64,000 nt of DNA, from positions 113,218 through 177,217 of the forward strand of contig JASBTF010000002.1 of NCBI GenBank assembly GCA_030148545.1. Direction: 5' to 3'. Under the pieces are notes generated by a model, which searched no databases, was not told where the DNA came from, and saw only the letters and a list, made by a program, of their open reading frames with translations. Positions 42,500-51,064 of the stretch are shown piece by piece. The number at the start of each line of letters is the position of its first letter. The first letter of the stretch is position 1. A program made the translations under genes and the position numbers. Source of the DNA: Pseudomonadota bacterium (GTDB lineage: Bacteria > Pseudomonadota > Alphaproteobacteria > UBA2136 > JASBTF01).

Positions 42500-43117
42500 A
42501 TGACTCAAGTTTTTTTGAATACCAGTGCTGCTGCGCTGGTTGCAATTACTGCTGATGATCGTCCGTTGGTAGTTGTTGGCGGCACGCTGAACAAGCCGAA
42601 TGCGGCTGACTACCCGGCCGTGATGGCCGATATGCAGCGGCAAAGTGAATCTGGTGTGGAGCGCCTGCGCGAGCTCGGTGTGAATGTCAGCAATGTGCTG
42701 GTCGTGGTTTTGGCCAACAATGATGCGTCGCTGCAGGCGTGTCGCGCTGAGCAGGTTCGTTTGAACGAGATCGTTATGGACTCTGTATCGGAAGACAGGC
42801 TGGTTCAGATCCACAAGCTGGAAGAGGAACGCTTTCAGCTCATCGCCGACCATGTTGATGACACCTATGAAACGGTGGTTGTTGGTTTTGATGAGCCGGA
42901 TACCGCAGCGTTCTTCCGCGCGCTGGATGCCTGTGATGTTGAGCATGTCGCCCGTGTCAAGGCTGGCTATGGTTCTGATCGTGATTCTGGGCTGCCTATT
43001 TGCCCGGGTATGGCGATGGTTGCAGCGCTGTGGGGTGCAGAGTACTGCGTCTCCCGTGAAACGGTCGACGGCCAGGCGCCAGCGACAGCAGAAACGCACG
43101 GTTCTGGCAACCGCTAA
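42500..43117 (+). CDS. hypothetical protein, GC-richer orphan gene
   Basis: 205 residues, not recognised. A soluble alpha/beta pattern: hydrophobic strands (AALVAITADDRPLVVVGG, VSNVLVVVLANND, YETVVVGFDEPD) alternate with charged helices (SGVERLRELG, RLVQIHKLEEERFQLIADHV). No signal peptide or membrane helix. Codons end in G or C far more than in the flanking msrB and GST genes, which points to acquisition from elsewhere. It has its own strong promoter, a leader hairpin, a strong ribosome site and its own terminator, so it is probably well expressed. Confidence 0.7.
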   Translation: MTQVFLNTSAAALVAITADDRPLVVVGGTLNKPNAADYPAVMADMQRQSESGVERLRELGVNVSNVLVVVLANNDASLQACRAEQVRLNEIVMDSVSEDRLVQIHKLEEERFQLIADHVDDTYETVVVGFDEPDTAAFFRALDACDVEHVARVKAGYGSDRDSGLPICPGMAMVAALWGAEYCVSRETVDGQAPATAETHGSGNR

Positions 43118-43141
43118 TCTGCTGCTTTATACCAATCTGAG

Positions 43142-43172
43142 AAAGCCGGTCCCTTTGGGGGCCGGCTTTTTT
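43142..43172 (+). terminator. rho-independent terminator
   Basis: AAAGCCGGTCCC...GGGGGCCGGCTTTTTT, with a stem of about 11 bp and a T-run, 25 bp past the stop of the GC-richer gene. Confidence 0.92.
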
Positions 43173-43242
43173 GTATAAATTTCATGTAACCATTTTTATG
43201 GGTTGTGCGAATATAGCGCTGAACTCTAAACAGAAAGGATAA

Positions 43243-43980
43243 ATGAAAATGATGAAGCTCCACACCTTTGGCGCTGCTTTTGGTCTGCCAGACCCTAGCC
43301 CATTTGTAACCAAGGCGGATTTATTGCTAAAAATGGCGGGTGTTAAGTATGAGGGCGTGGTTTCTAGCCCTATGCAGGCACCAAAAGGCAAGTTACCTTA
43401 TGTGGAAGATTGCGAAACAACCATTGCTGACTCAACTTTTATTCGTTTTTACTTAGAGCAAAGCTACAAAGCTGATTTCACCAAAGGGTTGAGTGAAGAG
43501 CGCGCTGCGGCACTATGGGCTGCTGAACGCTATTGCGAGGGTGAGTTGTACTTTATTTTGCTAGCTAGTCGTTGGCTCAATGAGGAAAACTTTAAGCGCG
43601 GCCCGGCTATGTTCTTCGATGCTATTCCGTTCCCACTGCGCGGCTTTATTAAAAAGAAAGTGGTGAAAGAAATTAAAGATGGTGTGCACCTGCAAGGTTT
43701 GGGTCGTCATAGCGAGGCAGAGCAAGTGGCGCTGGTAAAACGTGGCCTAGCATCGCTTTCTGCCCTGTTAGGTGCGCAAGATTACTTTGGCGGTAAGGAG
43801 CCTGTAGGGGCAGATGCCACCTTGTTTGGTTTTATTTTGGGTGCACAGTGCGACTACTTTGATGGCCCGTGGCCAGAGTTGGTGAACGCACATAGCAATT
43901 TGGTGGCTTATACCAAGCGTATGTTACAGCGCTTTTATCCCGAAATGACCACCCACCAAGAGCAGCAACAAGCAGCTTAA
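43243..43980 (+). CDS. glutathione S-transferase family protein (metaxin/FAX-like)
   Basis: 245 residues. Thioredoxin-like N-terminal half (KLHTFGAAFGLPDPSPFVTKA, then GKLPYVEDCETTIADSTFI, with the cis-Pro and the ADS motif that follows it in GSTs). A helical C-terminal half ends in KEPVGADATLFGFILGAQCD. The pattern, with IADSTFIRFYLE and a DATLFG helix, fits the failed-axon-connection/metaxin branch found in many proteobacteria. Substrate unknown. Ribosome site AGAAAGGA before ATG 43243. Ends at a shared terminator. Confidence 0.85.
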   Translation: MKMMKLHTFGAAFGLPDPSPFVTKADLLLKMAGVKYEGVVSSPMQAPKGKLPYVEDCETTIADSTFIRFYLEQSYKADFTKGLSEERAAALWAAERYCEGELYFILLASRWLNEENFKRGPAMFFDAIPFPLRGFIKKKVVKEIKDGVHLQGLGRHSEAEQVALVKRGLASLSALLGAQDYFGGKEPVGADATLFGFILGAQCDYFDGPWPELVNAHSNLVAYTKRMLQRFYPEMTTHQEQQQAA

Positions 43981-43998
43981 GCAGGTGTGTAAATACAA

Positions 43999-44025
43999 AA
44001 AGAGCCCTCATGAAGAGGGCTCTTT
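43999..44025. terminator. bidirectional terminator
   Basis: AGAGCCCTC-ATGAA-GAGGGCTCT stem with A-run on the left and TTT on the right, between the convergent GST gene and the 44037 gene. Confidence 0.88.
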
Positions 44026-44036
44026 AAGTTAGTGGT

Positions 44037-45071
44037 TTAGCTTGCTTTAGCAAGCTCGACCGGCATTGGCGAGGATTCAGTATCACATTGAATAGCTATT
44101 CTCATGCGCTTGCTGATGGCATCATCACTGATATTGAGTCGTGTGGTTTTTGCCACCTCACGCCACATTTGGCGCAGAGGGAAGATCCAGCTGCAGAACC
44201 AGCGTTCGTCGCTGGTGTAGTACAAGCGTGTCTCACCCTGGTACAGATTGCCCAAGGATATGACTACCTCTGCCTGATCTTTTGGAGCAAGGTTCGGGTA
44301 GTCACCCGTTGCCAGCAAATCAAACGGATCAGTATCAGGTTTTTCATTGGTGCCAATTGCTTTTTTGAATTTGACGTATTCCACAAACAGTGGGCTATCT
44401 TTCAGCTTCATTAAGCAGTCGACCAGATCAGAGAAATTAGCTGTTACAGCCTTGCAGTCAAACTCGTTCGTTTCGGGTTTAAGCAGCTTGAATGGGATGC
44501 GTGCTACACCTTCGTTTGTGTTAATGATCCCGTAATAATCACTTGGATAGAAGTTACCCTGATTATTGCGATAACTATAGCAAAAACGAATCTTCACATC
44601 TTTATCAACATGAAGGTCGAGGTAGTAATCACCATCGTTCACAGAGGTTTCAATCCGTGAGATGAGTTTGGCGGATTTATCTGGCATTGTGGTTTGCAGA
44701 TAGCGCCATGGGTTGTGCTCGTGTAGGCTGTCCTTGTGGTAGCGGCTTTCGGCCTTTTGTTGTGTTCGTAGAACTTGAGCATGGAAATAGATATTGCTTC
44801 GCAGCTGATCCATATCGCATTTCATGCTCAAGCAGCACAGCATGCTGACCTTGTGGCCGAGGAAGGTTTCCTCCCGCATGCGTGACAGTGTAAAGCTGAC
44901 TTCATTTGTGTCTTCATGGTAGCAAAGGTCGAGATGAACGTCGTCTTTCAGGTCTACCTCAAATTTATTACGAGTATGTGTTTGTGTGGGTTCTTGTGCA
45001 AGATCCAGCAACGCTTTGACGCGAGCAGGGAACTGATCCAGCTTTGATTTTTTGTTAAGCATACTAAACAT
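44037..45071 (-). CDS. hypothetical protein, 344 residues
   Basis: Not recognised. Soluble, no signal peptide. Rich in charged and aromatic residues with alternating strand pattern (FEVDLKDDVHLDLCYHEDTN, EVSFTLSRMREETFLGHKV, YYLDLHVDKDVKIRFCYSYR), suggesting a beta-rich domain. The C-terminal part is helical (DDAISKRMRIAIQC). Its own promoter with a perfect -35 lies at 45139-45167. ATG at 45071 or 45062 could start it. Codon usage is balanced and not obviously foreign. Confidence 0.65.
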   Translation of the reverse strand: MFSMLNKKSKLDQFPARVKALLDLAQEPTQTHTRNKFEVDLKDDVHLDLCYHEDTNEVSFTLSRMREETFLGHKVSMLCCLSMKCDMDQLRSNIYFHAQVLRTQQKAESRYHKDSLHEHNPWRYLQTTMPDKSAKLISRIETSVNDGDYYLDLHVDKDVKIRFCYSYRNNQGNFYPSDYYGIINTNEGVARIPFKLLKPETNEFDCKAVTANFSDLVDCLMKLKDSPLFVEYVKFKKAIGTNEKPDTDPFDLLATGDYPNLAPKDQAEVVISLGNLYQGETRLYYTSDERWFCSWIFPLRQMWREVAKTTRLNISDDAISKRMRIAIQCDTESSPMPVELAKAS

Positions 45072-45138
45072 AGTGCATAAAGGGCTCTGTTTATTAGACT
45101 AGCAAGCCGTCTCTAGAAAAGTTTCAAAAATCCTTACC

Positions 45139-45167
45139 TACTTATCGTATACATATGTAGATGTCAA
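45139..45167 (-). promoter_or_regulatory. promoter of the 344-residue protein gene
   Basis: On the minus strand, TTGACA (45167-45162), 17-bp spacer and TAAGTA (45144-45139). The -35 is perfect and the -10 moderate. The transcript would have a leader of about 60 bases before the ATG at 45071. Confidence 0.5.
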
Positions 45168-45173
45168 GATGTG

Positions 45174-45890
45174 TTATGTGCGATATACATCCGCAGTGAG
45201 GGCGCGGTGGTCGCTGACGCCGGTGTGGAACTCTACATTTTCCACCTTATAACCTGTAGTGGTGAAGATATAGTCTACCATAAAGGGCAGTTGGCCAGCA
45301 CGGTGCAGGCTGCCATCAATACTTGTGGTGTAGTGATCGGGGATATGGTTGGTGAGCATTTTGCACAGTTTATCCGCCGTTTCTTTGCCGCGTGGTGCGT
45401 TGAAATCTCCAGCTAGTAGCAATGGTTGTTGTGGGTCAATAAAGCTGAGCAGGGTATCTGTATCGGTTAATTGTAGTGGTGTGCTGGCACCTTCTGCTGT
45501 CCAGGTAAAGTGAGTGGTTGCTACAGGGTAGGTAGTGCCATCAATGGTTACTTCTGCGCGGAGCATCATGCGCCGTATAGTGGACATAACGGGGTGTTTA
45601 TTTTCATCCCAGCCAAGTTCTTGTAGAGCATCTTCAGCTGCACCCGCGTAGTAATGTACGCTACAGTTTTCTAGCGGATATTTACTGAGTATGGCCGGGC
45701 CAAGTGGTTTGCCATGTTCCATCACCATGTTTTGCATATATACATGCTCGCCGCACACAGCTTGCAAACGTGGGAGGTCGTGCGCCATAACTTCCTGCAG
45801 TAGCACTACATCTGGCTGTTGTGCTGTTACAAACTTTTCAACACGTTCAAGGTGGTTACTTTTCTCAATATTGATACAAACAAGTTTCAT
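45174..45890 (-). CDS. endonuclease/exonuclease/phosphatase family protein
   Basis: 238 residues with all motifs of the metal-dependent EEP fold: CINIE near the start, VVLLQEVMA (metal Glu), TTHFTWT, LLAGDFNAPRG (Asp and Asn), VDYIFTT and GVSDHRAL (catalytic Asp-His). Substrate range in the family runs from DNA to inositol phosphates and sphingomyelin. No signal peptide, so cytoplasmic. Followed directly by the promoter of the next minus-strand gene and preceded by tRNA-Ser. Confidence 0.87.
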   Translation of the reverse strand: MKLVCINIEKSNHLERVEKFVTAQQPDVVLLQEVMAHDLPRLQAVCGEHVYMQNMVMEHGKPLGPAILSKYPLENCSVHYYAGAAEDALQELGWDENKHPVMSTIRRMMLRAEVTIDGTTYPVATTHFTWTAEGASTPLQLTDTDTLLSFIDPQQPLLLAGDFNAPRGKETADKLCKMLTNHIPDHYTTSIDGSLHRAGQLPFMVDYIFTTTGYKVENVEFHTGVSDHRALTADVYRT

Positions 45891-45934
45891 GGCGCCAAGG
45901 TAGCATATTGTACTATGAGAGCAATCTAAGATAA

Positions 45935-46022
45935 TGGCGGAGAGGACAGGATTCGAACCTGCGAGAGCTTGCGCTCAACTCGCGTTCCAGGCGAGCGCCT
46001 TAAACCACTCGGCCACCTCTCC
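45935..46022 (-). tRNA. tRNA-Ser (anticodon GGA)
   Basis: The minus strand begins GGAGAGGTGGCCGAGTGG and ends in CCTCTCCG with an encoded CCA. Acceptor, D arm, anticodon stem CTCGC/GCGAG around CT-GGA-AC, a long class II variable arm (GAGCGCAAGCTC) and the T arm with GTTCGAATC are all present. 88 bases including CCA. Reads UCC and UCU serine codons. Confidence 0.97.
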
Positions 46023-46081
46023 GTGGTTGTGGTAGGCACTGCTTAACTGAAAATAAAGAAGGGTACAAGGATTTTCGTAGT

Positions 46082-46142
46082 TTAAGGCGGCTCGCAGGCG
46101 AGCGCCCCAAATAGATGAAATTGGCCACTCGGCCACCTCTCC
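46082..46142 (-). pseudogene. decayed tandem copy of tRNA-Ser
   Basis: On the minus strand its first 18 bases are identical to those of the intact tRNA-Ser upstream end. A foreign stretch of about 20 bases follows, then a CGCTCGCC/CGAG remnant of the anticodon stem, with no variable or T arm. The 60 bases upstream of the remnant (46142-46200) are nearly the same as those upstream of the intact gene (46022-46080). The duplicated unit is thus about 120 bp and includes the 5' flank. Confidence 0.75.
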
Positions 46143-46226
46143 GTGGTGTGGTAGGCATCGCTTAACTGAAAACAAAGAAGGGCACAAGGGCTTTTGTGGT
46201 TAAGCCAACAGCTTAGCGTTAGTAGC

Positions 46227-46319
46227 AATGTCGCCATCCCCAGCTCGCAGAGCGAGTGGGTTGGCGGAGGTCCAGGATACTTCCTGGTGCCTAAAGGCGG
46301 CTTTGCCGACCGTTAGAGC
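46227..46319 (+). repeat. dispersed hairpin repeat, copy between tRNA-Ser and fadE
   Basis: About 93 bp, nearly the same as 62728-62822. Left hairpin CCCAGCTCGC...GCGAGTGGG, middle hairpin CCAGGATAC...TCCTGG, and right hairpin GGCGGCTTTGCCGACC. It fills the gap after the tRNA remnant, up to the fadE stop. Confidence 0.8.
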
Positions 46320-46323
46320 ATAC

Positions 46324-48708
46324 TTAACTTCCCACACCATCGTGTGGAAAGGCATCTACCTGTACCACGTTATCAATAGCTTTGTAGGCAGCATCCAACA
46401 GTTTCCATTCATCTTTGTTGATGATGTTTTTAGCTGCGGCTGCTTTGTGTAACGCAAGCGGGTCGTTTGCAGGTTCTAGCTCACCAGCGCGTAGTGCTTT
46501 CTTCAGCTTCGCTTGTGCTGGTGCTGCGTCGTACACTTTGCCCAATGTGTCTTCCATGGCGCCCAAGCCAAGCTTGGTATTTGTTGGAATAGCAACATCG
46601 GTAGTGAGCGCATCACGCACAGGGCCTTTGGCATCGAGTAGAACTTTCATCACCGCCTCGTGCTGAACATCGGTTGGTGGTTGGCAGCGTCGACCCGTTG
46701 GTAGTACCAATAGGTGGAACAGCGTTTTAATGCCTGGTAGTGGCATGTTGCGCAATAGCTCGTTGAGTGCTGTTTCCAGTTGGTTGTAAGCATGGGTCAT
46801 GCTCCATTCTACTAATGGACGCATTTGCGGCATTTTTTCCTCTTCCGCACGCTTAAGTGTTGCGCTGGCAAGGAATAGCCACGCTAAGGCATCAGCATAA
46901 CGTCCGCTGAGGTATTCCATACGTTTCAGTTTACCACCAAGGAAGATAAAGCCGACATCTGCCACAGTAGCTAGGGCAGCGCTAAAACGGCTCAAGCGTT
47001 GGTAGTGGCGTTTATAAATGCTTGGCGGCGTGCCTACCAAGCGGCCGTCGGTTAGCCCAAGCACTAAACTGCGCACGCTATTACGTGCAAAGTGGTTAAT
47101 GTGGCCAAACATGGCGCGGTCAAATGCTTTTACATCGCCAGCGGCAATGGCATCTACCTCAGCCTGTAGGAATGGGTGACAGCGAATAGCACCTTGCCCA
47201 AACACAATGAGTGAGCGGGTGAGAATGTTAGCACCTTCTACTGTAATGGCAATGGGTACCGACATGTACGGTCGTGCCATCACGTTACGTGGGCCGCGGC
47301 AAATACCAGCACCACCAAGAATGTCCATTGCATCAGCCGCAGCTGTACGTAAATCTGCGGTGAGGTATGCCTTGGCAATGGCACTCACAACCGATGGTTT
47401 GGCGCCGTCATCAATAGCACCACAGGTTAGGTTGCGGGTAGCTGTAAGGTAGTAACTACTTGCCGCCATGCGTGCCATACGCTCGCGGATACCTTCAAAG
47501 CGGTTAATAGGTAGGCCAAACTGTTGGCGTACTGTGGTGTAAGCTGTGCTCACACGGGTGCAGAACTGAGTACCACCCACAGCAAGTGACGGTAGCGAGA
47601 TACCGCGACCAGCAGAGAGCGCTTCCATCAGCATGCGCCAGCCGTGGCCAATGTATTCCTTACCACCAATCAGGTGGTCCAGCGGAATAAACACATCCTT
47701 ACCTTTAATGGTACCGTTCATAAACGCGATACCTATCGGGTCGTGGCGTTCACCAAGTTGCATGCCCGCAGTTTCGCGTGGAATAAGCGCAAGGGTAATG
47801 CCTTCTTTCACATCGTCGCCTAACAATCCATCAGGGTCTTTTAGGTGGAAGGCAAGGCCAACAACGGTAGCAACTGGAGCTAGGGTAATGTAACGTTTTT
47901 CAAAGGTGAGTTTTACACCTAGCGTTTTTTTACCATTCCATTCTTCTTTACAGACCACACCCAAGCTACGGCCATTTGCAGCATCAGAGCCGGCATGTGG
48001 TTCGGTAAGACCAAAACAAGGAATTTCGCGTCCATCGGCCAAGCGCGGTAGGTAATGTTCTTTCTGCTTTTTAGTACCGTAATGCAGTAGCAGTTCACCT
48101 GGGCCAAGTGAGTTAGGCACCATAACGGTTACGGCACCAGCAATACTGCGGCCGGTGAGGCGGGTCACCACCTCGGAGTGCATGCGCGCACTAAAGCCAA
48201 GTCCGCCAAATTTTTTAGGAATCACCATGCCGAAGAACTTTTGCTCTTTCATGAATTTCCATACTTTAGGTGGCAGGTCGTGGCGCTGGCTAATATCCCA
48301 GTCATCAATCATGTTGCATAGCTCAGCTGTAGGGCCGTCTAAAAAGTCTTGCTCTTCTTTAGTCAGTGGCTGAATTTTAAAATCACGTAGCTTTTTCCAG
48401 TTGGGTTTACCGCTAAATAGGTCTCCCTCCCACCACACGGTACCGGCCTCTAGCGCAATGCGCTCGGTTTCGCCAATGGTTGGCAATACCCCTTTAGCAA
48501 TGCGCATTGCCACACCGCTAATTAGCAAGCGGCGTACCGGTGGTACACCAAAAATAACGCCAAGTACGCCCAGCACTACCCATGCTTCTACAGGGGCGTG
48601 CGTACCATATAGCAGTGCTGCTAAGCCAAGTAACCAGGCAAGCAACCCTTTACCATGATAGAGGAGTACCAGTGCAATTGCGGCAGAAATAAGTAGTACA
48701 GTTAACAT
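46324..48708 (-). CDS. fadE: FadE-type acyl-CoA dehydrogenase
   Basis: 794 residues from the ATG at 48708 (MLTVLLISAAIALVLLYHG), which has AAGGAG before it; E. coli FadE is 814. It catalyses the first step of beta-oxidation with FAD, membrane-associated. An N-terminal hydrophobic stretch (about 1-65) is followed by the acyl-CoA dehydrogenase core (FGMVIPKKFGGLGFSARMHS, CFGLTEPHAGSDAANGRS, FAD loop AYLTADLRTAAADAMDILGG) and the FadE-specific C-terminal extension. Last gene of the five-gene operon. Confidence 0.93.
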   Translation of the reverse strand: MLTVLLISAAIALVLLYHGKGLLAWLLGLAALLYGTHAPVEAWVVLGVLGVIFGVPPVRRLLISGVAMRIAKGVLPTIGETERIALEAGTVWWEGDLFSGKPNWKKLRDFKIQPLTKEEQDFLDGPTAELCNMIDDWDISQRHDLPPKVWKFMKEQKFFGMVIPKKFGGLGFSARMHSEVVTRLTGRSIAGAVTVMVPNSLGPGELLLHYGTKKQKEHYLPRLADGREIPCFGLTEPHAGSDAANGRSLGVVCKEEWNGKKTLGVKLTFEKRYITLAPVATVVGLAFHLKDPDGLLGDDVKEGITLALIPRETAGMQLGERHDPIGIAFMNGTIKGKDVFIPLDHLIGGKEYIGHGWRMLMEALSAGRGISLPSLAVGGTQFCTRVSTAYTTVRQQFGLPINRFEGIRERMARMAASSYYLTATRNLTCGAIDDGAKPSVVSAIAKAYLTADLRTAAADAMDILGGAGICRGPRNVMARPYMSVPIAITVEGANILTRSLIVFGQGAIRCHPFLQAEVDAIAAGDVKAFDRAMFGHINHFARNSVRSLVLGLTDGRLVGTPPSIYKRHYQRLSRFSAALATVADVGFIFLGGKLKRMEYLSGRYADALAWLFLASATLKRAEEEKMPQMRPLVEWSMTHAYNQLETALNELLRNMPLPGIKTLFHLLVLPTGRRCQPPTDVQHEAVMKVLLDAKGPVRDALTTDVAIPTNTKLGLGAMEDTLGKVYDAAPAQAKLKKALRAGELEPANDPLALHKAAAAKNIINKDEWKLLDAAYKAIDNVVQVDAFPHDGVGS

Positions 48709-48721
48709 AACATTCTCCTTT

Positions 48722-51064
48722 TTAGTTCCGTAATGGTTTACCCGTTTTGAGGATGTGTGCCACACGGTCCAGCGTGGCTTTGGTTTTGGTTAATTTAATA
48801 AATTCACGGCGCTCTAAGCGTAGCACATCGTCTTCGCTGAGTTCTTCGGTAACATCGGTTTTACCGCCGGTGAGGGTTGTAGCCAGTGCCGTACCCACTA
48901 CCACATCGTGTGGGGTGGCAAGGCCTTTGGCGCGGAAGTCGTTAAGCCCTAGCATGAGTGCAGCATGGCCACTTGGCCCAGGTAGGCGGAAGGTAAATGG
49001 CTCGGGTGGGCTATAGTCTACCGCCATATCCAACACTTTGTTTTTGGCGGCATGCAGCACGCGATTGCGGTTCATCACCACTTCTGTATCGGCATGGAAA
49101 TAATGTGCAGCTTTGGTTTCGTCAGCACTGGTGGCAACGTGAGCAGTCGCAATAGTTTGGAACGCATGCATCACCGCAGGCATAGGCCCTTGGTGCGCTT
49201 TTGGTGCGGCAGCGGCACGGCCCAGCAGCTCTTTACAGCCACCCCAGCCGGGGATGATACCCACACCAACTTCTACTAAACCGACATAACTTTCGGCATG
49301 TGGGGTAATGGCATCGCAGTGGAGCAGTACCTCGCAACCACCACCCAGTGCCATACCAGCTGGGGCACCCACAACGGGGAAAGGCGCATACTTAAGCCCT
49401 TGCATGGTGCGTTGACCATCCTTCAAAATCCAATCAATAAGTGGTGAAAGCTTGAGCTTACCAGCCACCAGCAACATCATAATATTAGCGCCAACGCTAA
49501 AGTTGCTGCCTTCGTTATAAATTACCAAGCCTTTGTAGCCACGTTTAGGAATTTCCCGCACACACCAGCGCATAGCGGCCAGAATAAACGGGTCGAGCGA
49601 GTTCATTTTGCTGGTGAATTCTAAAATCGCCACGCCATCACGGCCATCCCACACTTGAGCACTTAGGTTTTTATACAGCGGCTTACGGCCACGTTTAATA
49701 TCGGCGAGCAGCTCCACACCATCTGGCAGGGCTACAGGCACGTAACCATTTTTCTCGGCGCTAAATACTTCTCGTACGCCTTTGCCGGAGCGGTAGAAAG
49801 GTTGGTAGCCTACAGCTTTAATAATGGCCGGTACTTTTTGCCCATCTTTGGCTAAAGCTTCGGCAAACCAGGCGGCGCCAAGGCGGTCAATGAGTTCAAA
49901 TGGGCCAAGTTTCCAGTTGTAGCCCAGGCGCATGGCAGCATCAATACTTGGGATATCGTCCGCCACTTCGCCTAACAAGCTTGCCGCATAGGTTAAGGTT
50001 TTGCTGAGCACGGTCCATGCATAGTGCCCGGCAGGGCTATTATGGGTAACAAGGGCACGCAAGCCACCTGCCTCACCTTTGGCGGCTTTTACCGCAGCTA
50101 TTTTTGGGCGTTGTGCTAAGTAATGCTCGCCTGTTTTAAGATCTAATGCTTCTTTTTTGCGTTGGTCGTTTAGGCGGTAAAAACCACCTTTACCTTTGCG
50201 GCCGGTGTAGCCTTTTTTAATAAGCTGGTCGAGCAGCTGTGGTGGTGGCCCAAGCTTAATAAAGGGGTCACCCGCTGGTAGGGCATCACGCAGGCTGCTT
50301 AACACATGAGGCATGAGGTCTAGGCCTACTAAATCTAGCAGCCCAAACACTCCTGTTTTAGGAATACCTACGGGGCGGCCAAATACCGCATCGGCGGTTT
50401 CTACATCAATGCCTTGTTCTAATGCTGTTACCACTGCGCAATGTAGCCAAAACGTACCAATACGGTTGGCGATAAAACCGGGTTTATCATGGCAATCAAT
50501 AACAGTTTTACCCAGCTTATGGTCACCCACATGGCGCACGCGGCTGGCAACATCGGCTTTGGTTTTTGGTCCAGTAACTACCTCCAACAGGCGCAAATAA
50601 CGTGGCGGGTTGAAAAAATGAGTAATTAAAAAGTGTTCTTGCAGCGCTACCGGCATGCCTTTCATGAGTGTATTAAGCGGTAGTGTAGAGGTGTTGGAAG
50701 AAACAATAGTGTGTTTACCGCGGTGTTTAGCAATTTTACGGTATAGGTCGCGCTTAATGTCTAAGCGTTCAATAACCACCTCAATTACCCAATCTACATC
50801 GGCAATTTTTTCTAAATCATCGTCAATGTTTCCAGCAGTAATGCACTTGGCATTGCGCGGGTGCATGAGTGGTGCTGGTTTGGTTTTTTTGAGTTTAGCA
50901 ATCGCGCCAGCAGCAAGTGTGTTACGGTCTGTTGCGCCTTCTGGCACAATGTCTAGCAGCAGTACATCTAGCCCGGCATTGGCGCATTGGGCTGCAATAC
51001 CAGCCCCCATGACGCCTGAGCCAATAACAGCAACCTTGCGGATGTGTGGCTGTGCGCTAGTCAT
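48722..51064 (-). CDS. 3-hydroxyacyl-CoA dehydrogenase/enoyl-CoA hydratase (HAD-ECH order)
   Basis: 780 residues from the ATG at 51064, which overlaps the thiolase stop by 8 bp. It catalyses the middle two steps of beta-oxidation. The NAD-binding dehydrogenase domain comes first (KVAVIGSGVMGAGIAAQCAN), the HAD C-domains follow (KLGKTVIDCHDKPGFIANRI) and the crotonase domain is last (LALGG oxyanion region MALGGGCEVLLHCD, GVGIIPGWGGCKELLGR). E. coli FadB/FadJ have the opposite order; this layout is that of FadN of Bacillus and many proteobacterial homologues. Pairs with the thiolase. Confidence 0.92.
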   Translation of the reverse strand: MTSAQPHIRKVAVIGSGVMGAGIAAQCANAGLDVLLLDIVPEGATDRNTLAAGAIAKLKKTKPAPLMHPRNAKCITAGNIDDDLEKIADVDWVIEVVIERLDIKRDLYRKIAKHRGKHTIVSSNTSTLPLNTLMKGMPVALQEHFLITHFFNPPRYLRLLEVVTGPKTKADVASRVRHVGDHKLGKTVIDCHDKPGFIANRIGTFWLHCAVVTALEQGIDVETADAVFGRPVGIPKTGVFGLLDLVGLDLMPHVLSSLRDALPAGDPFIKLGPPPQLLDQLIKKGYTGRKGKGGFYRLNDQRKKEALDLKTGEHYLAQRPKIAAVKAAKGEAGGLRALVTHNSPAGHYAWTVLSKTLTYAASLLGEVADDIPSIDAAMRLGYNWKLGPFELIDRLGAAWFAEALAKDGQKVPAIIKAVGYQPFYRSGKGVREVFSAEKNGYVPVALPDGVELLADIKRGRKPLYKNLSAQVWDGRDGVAILEFTSKMNSLDPFILAAMRWCVREIPKRGYKGLVIYNEGSNFSVGANIMMLLVAGKLKLSPLIDWILKDGQRTMQGLKYAPFPVVGAPAGMALGGGCEVLLHCDAITPHAESYVGLVEVGVGIIPGWGGCKELLGRAAAAPKAHQGPMPAVMHAFQTIATAHVATSADETKAAHYFHADTEVVMNRNRVLHAAKNKVLDMAVDYSPPEPFTFRLPGPSGHAALMLGLNDFRAKGLATPHDVVVGTALATTLTGGKTDVTEELSEDDVLRLERREFIKLTKTKATLDRVAHILKTGKPLRN

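Noticed and set aside
42308-43099. 263-codon minus-strand frame
   Set aside because: Overlaps msrB and the GC-richer gene. The plus-strand gene has promoter, ribosome site and terminator; the minus frame has none.
46023-46323. A second functional tRNA-Ser gene
   Set aside because: The copy lacks variable arm, T arm and acceptor 3' strand, so only a remnant remains.
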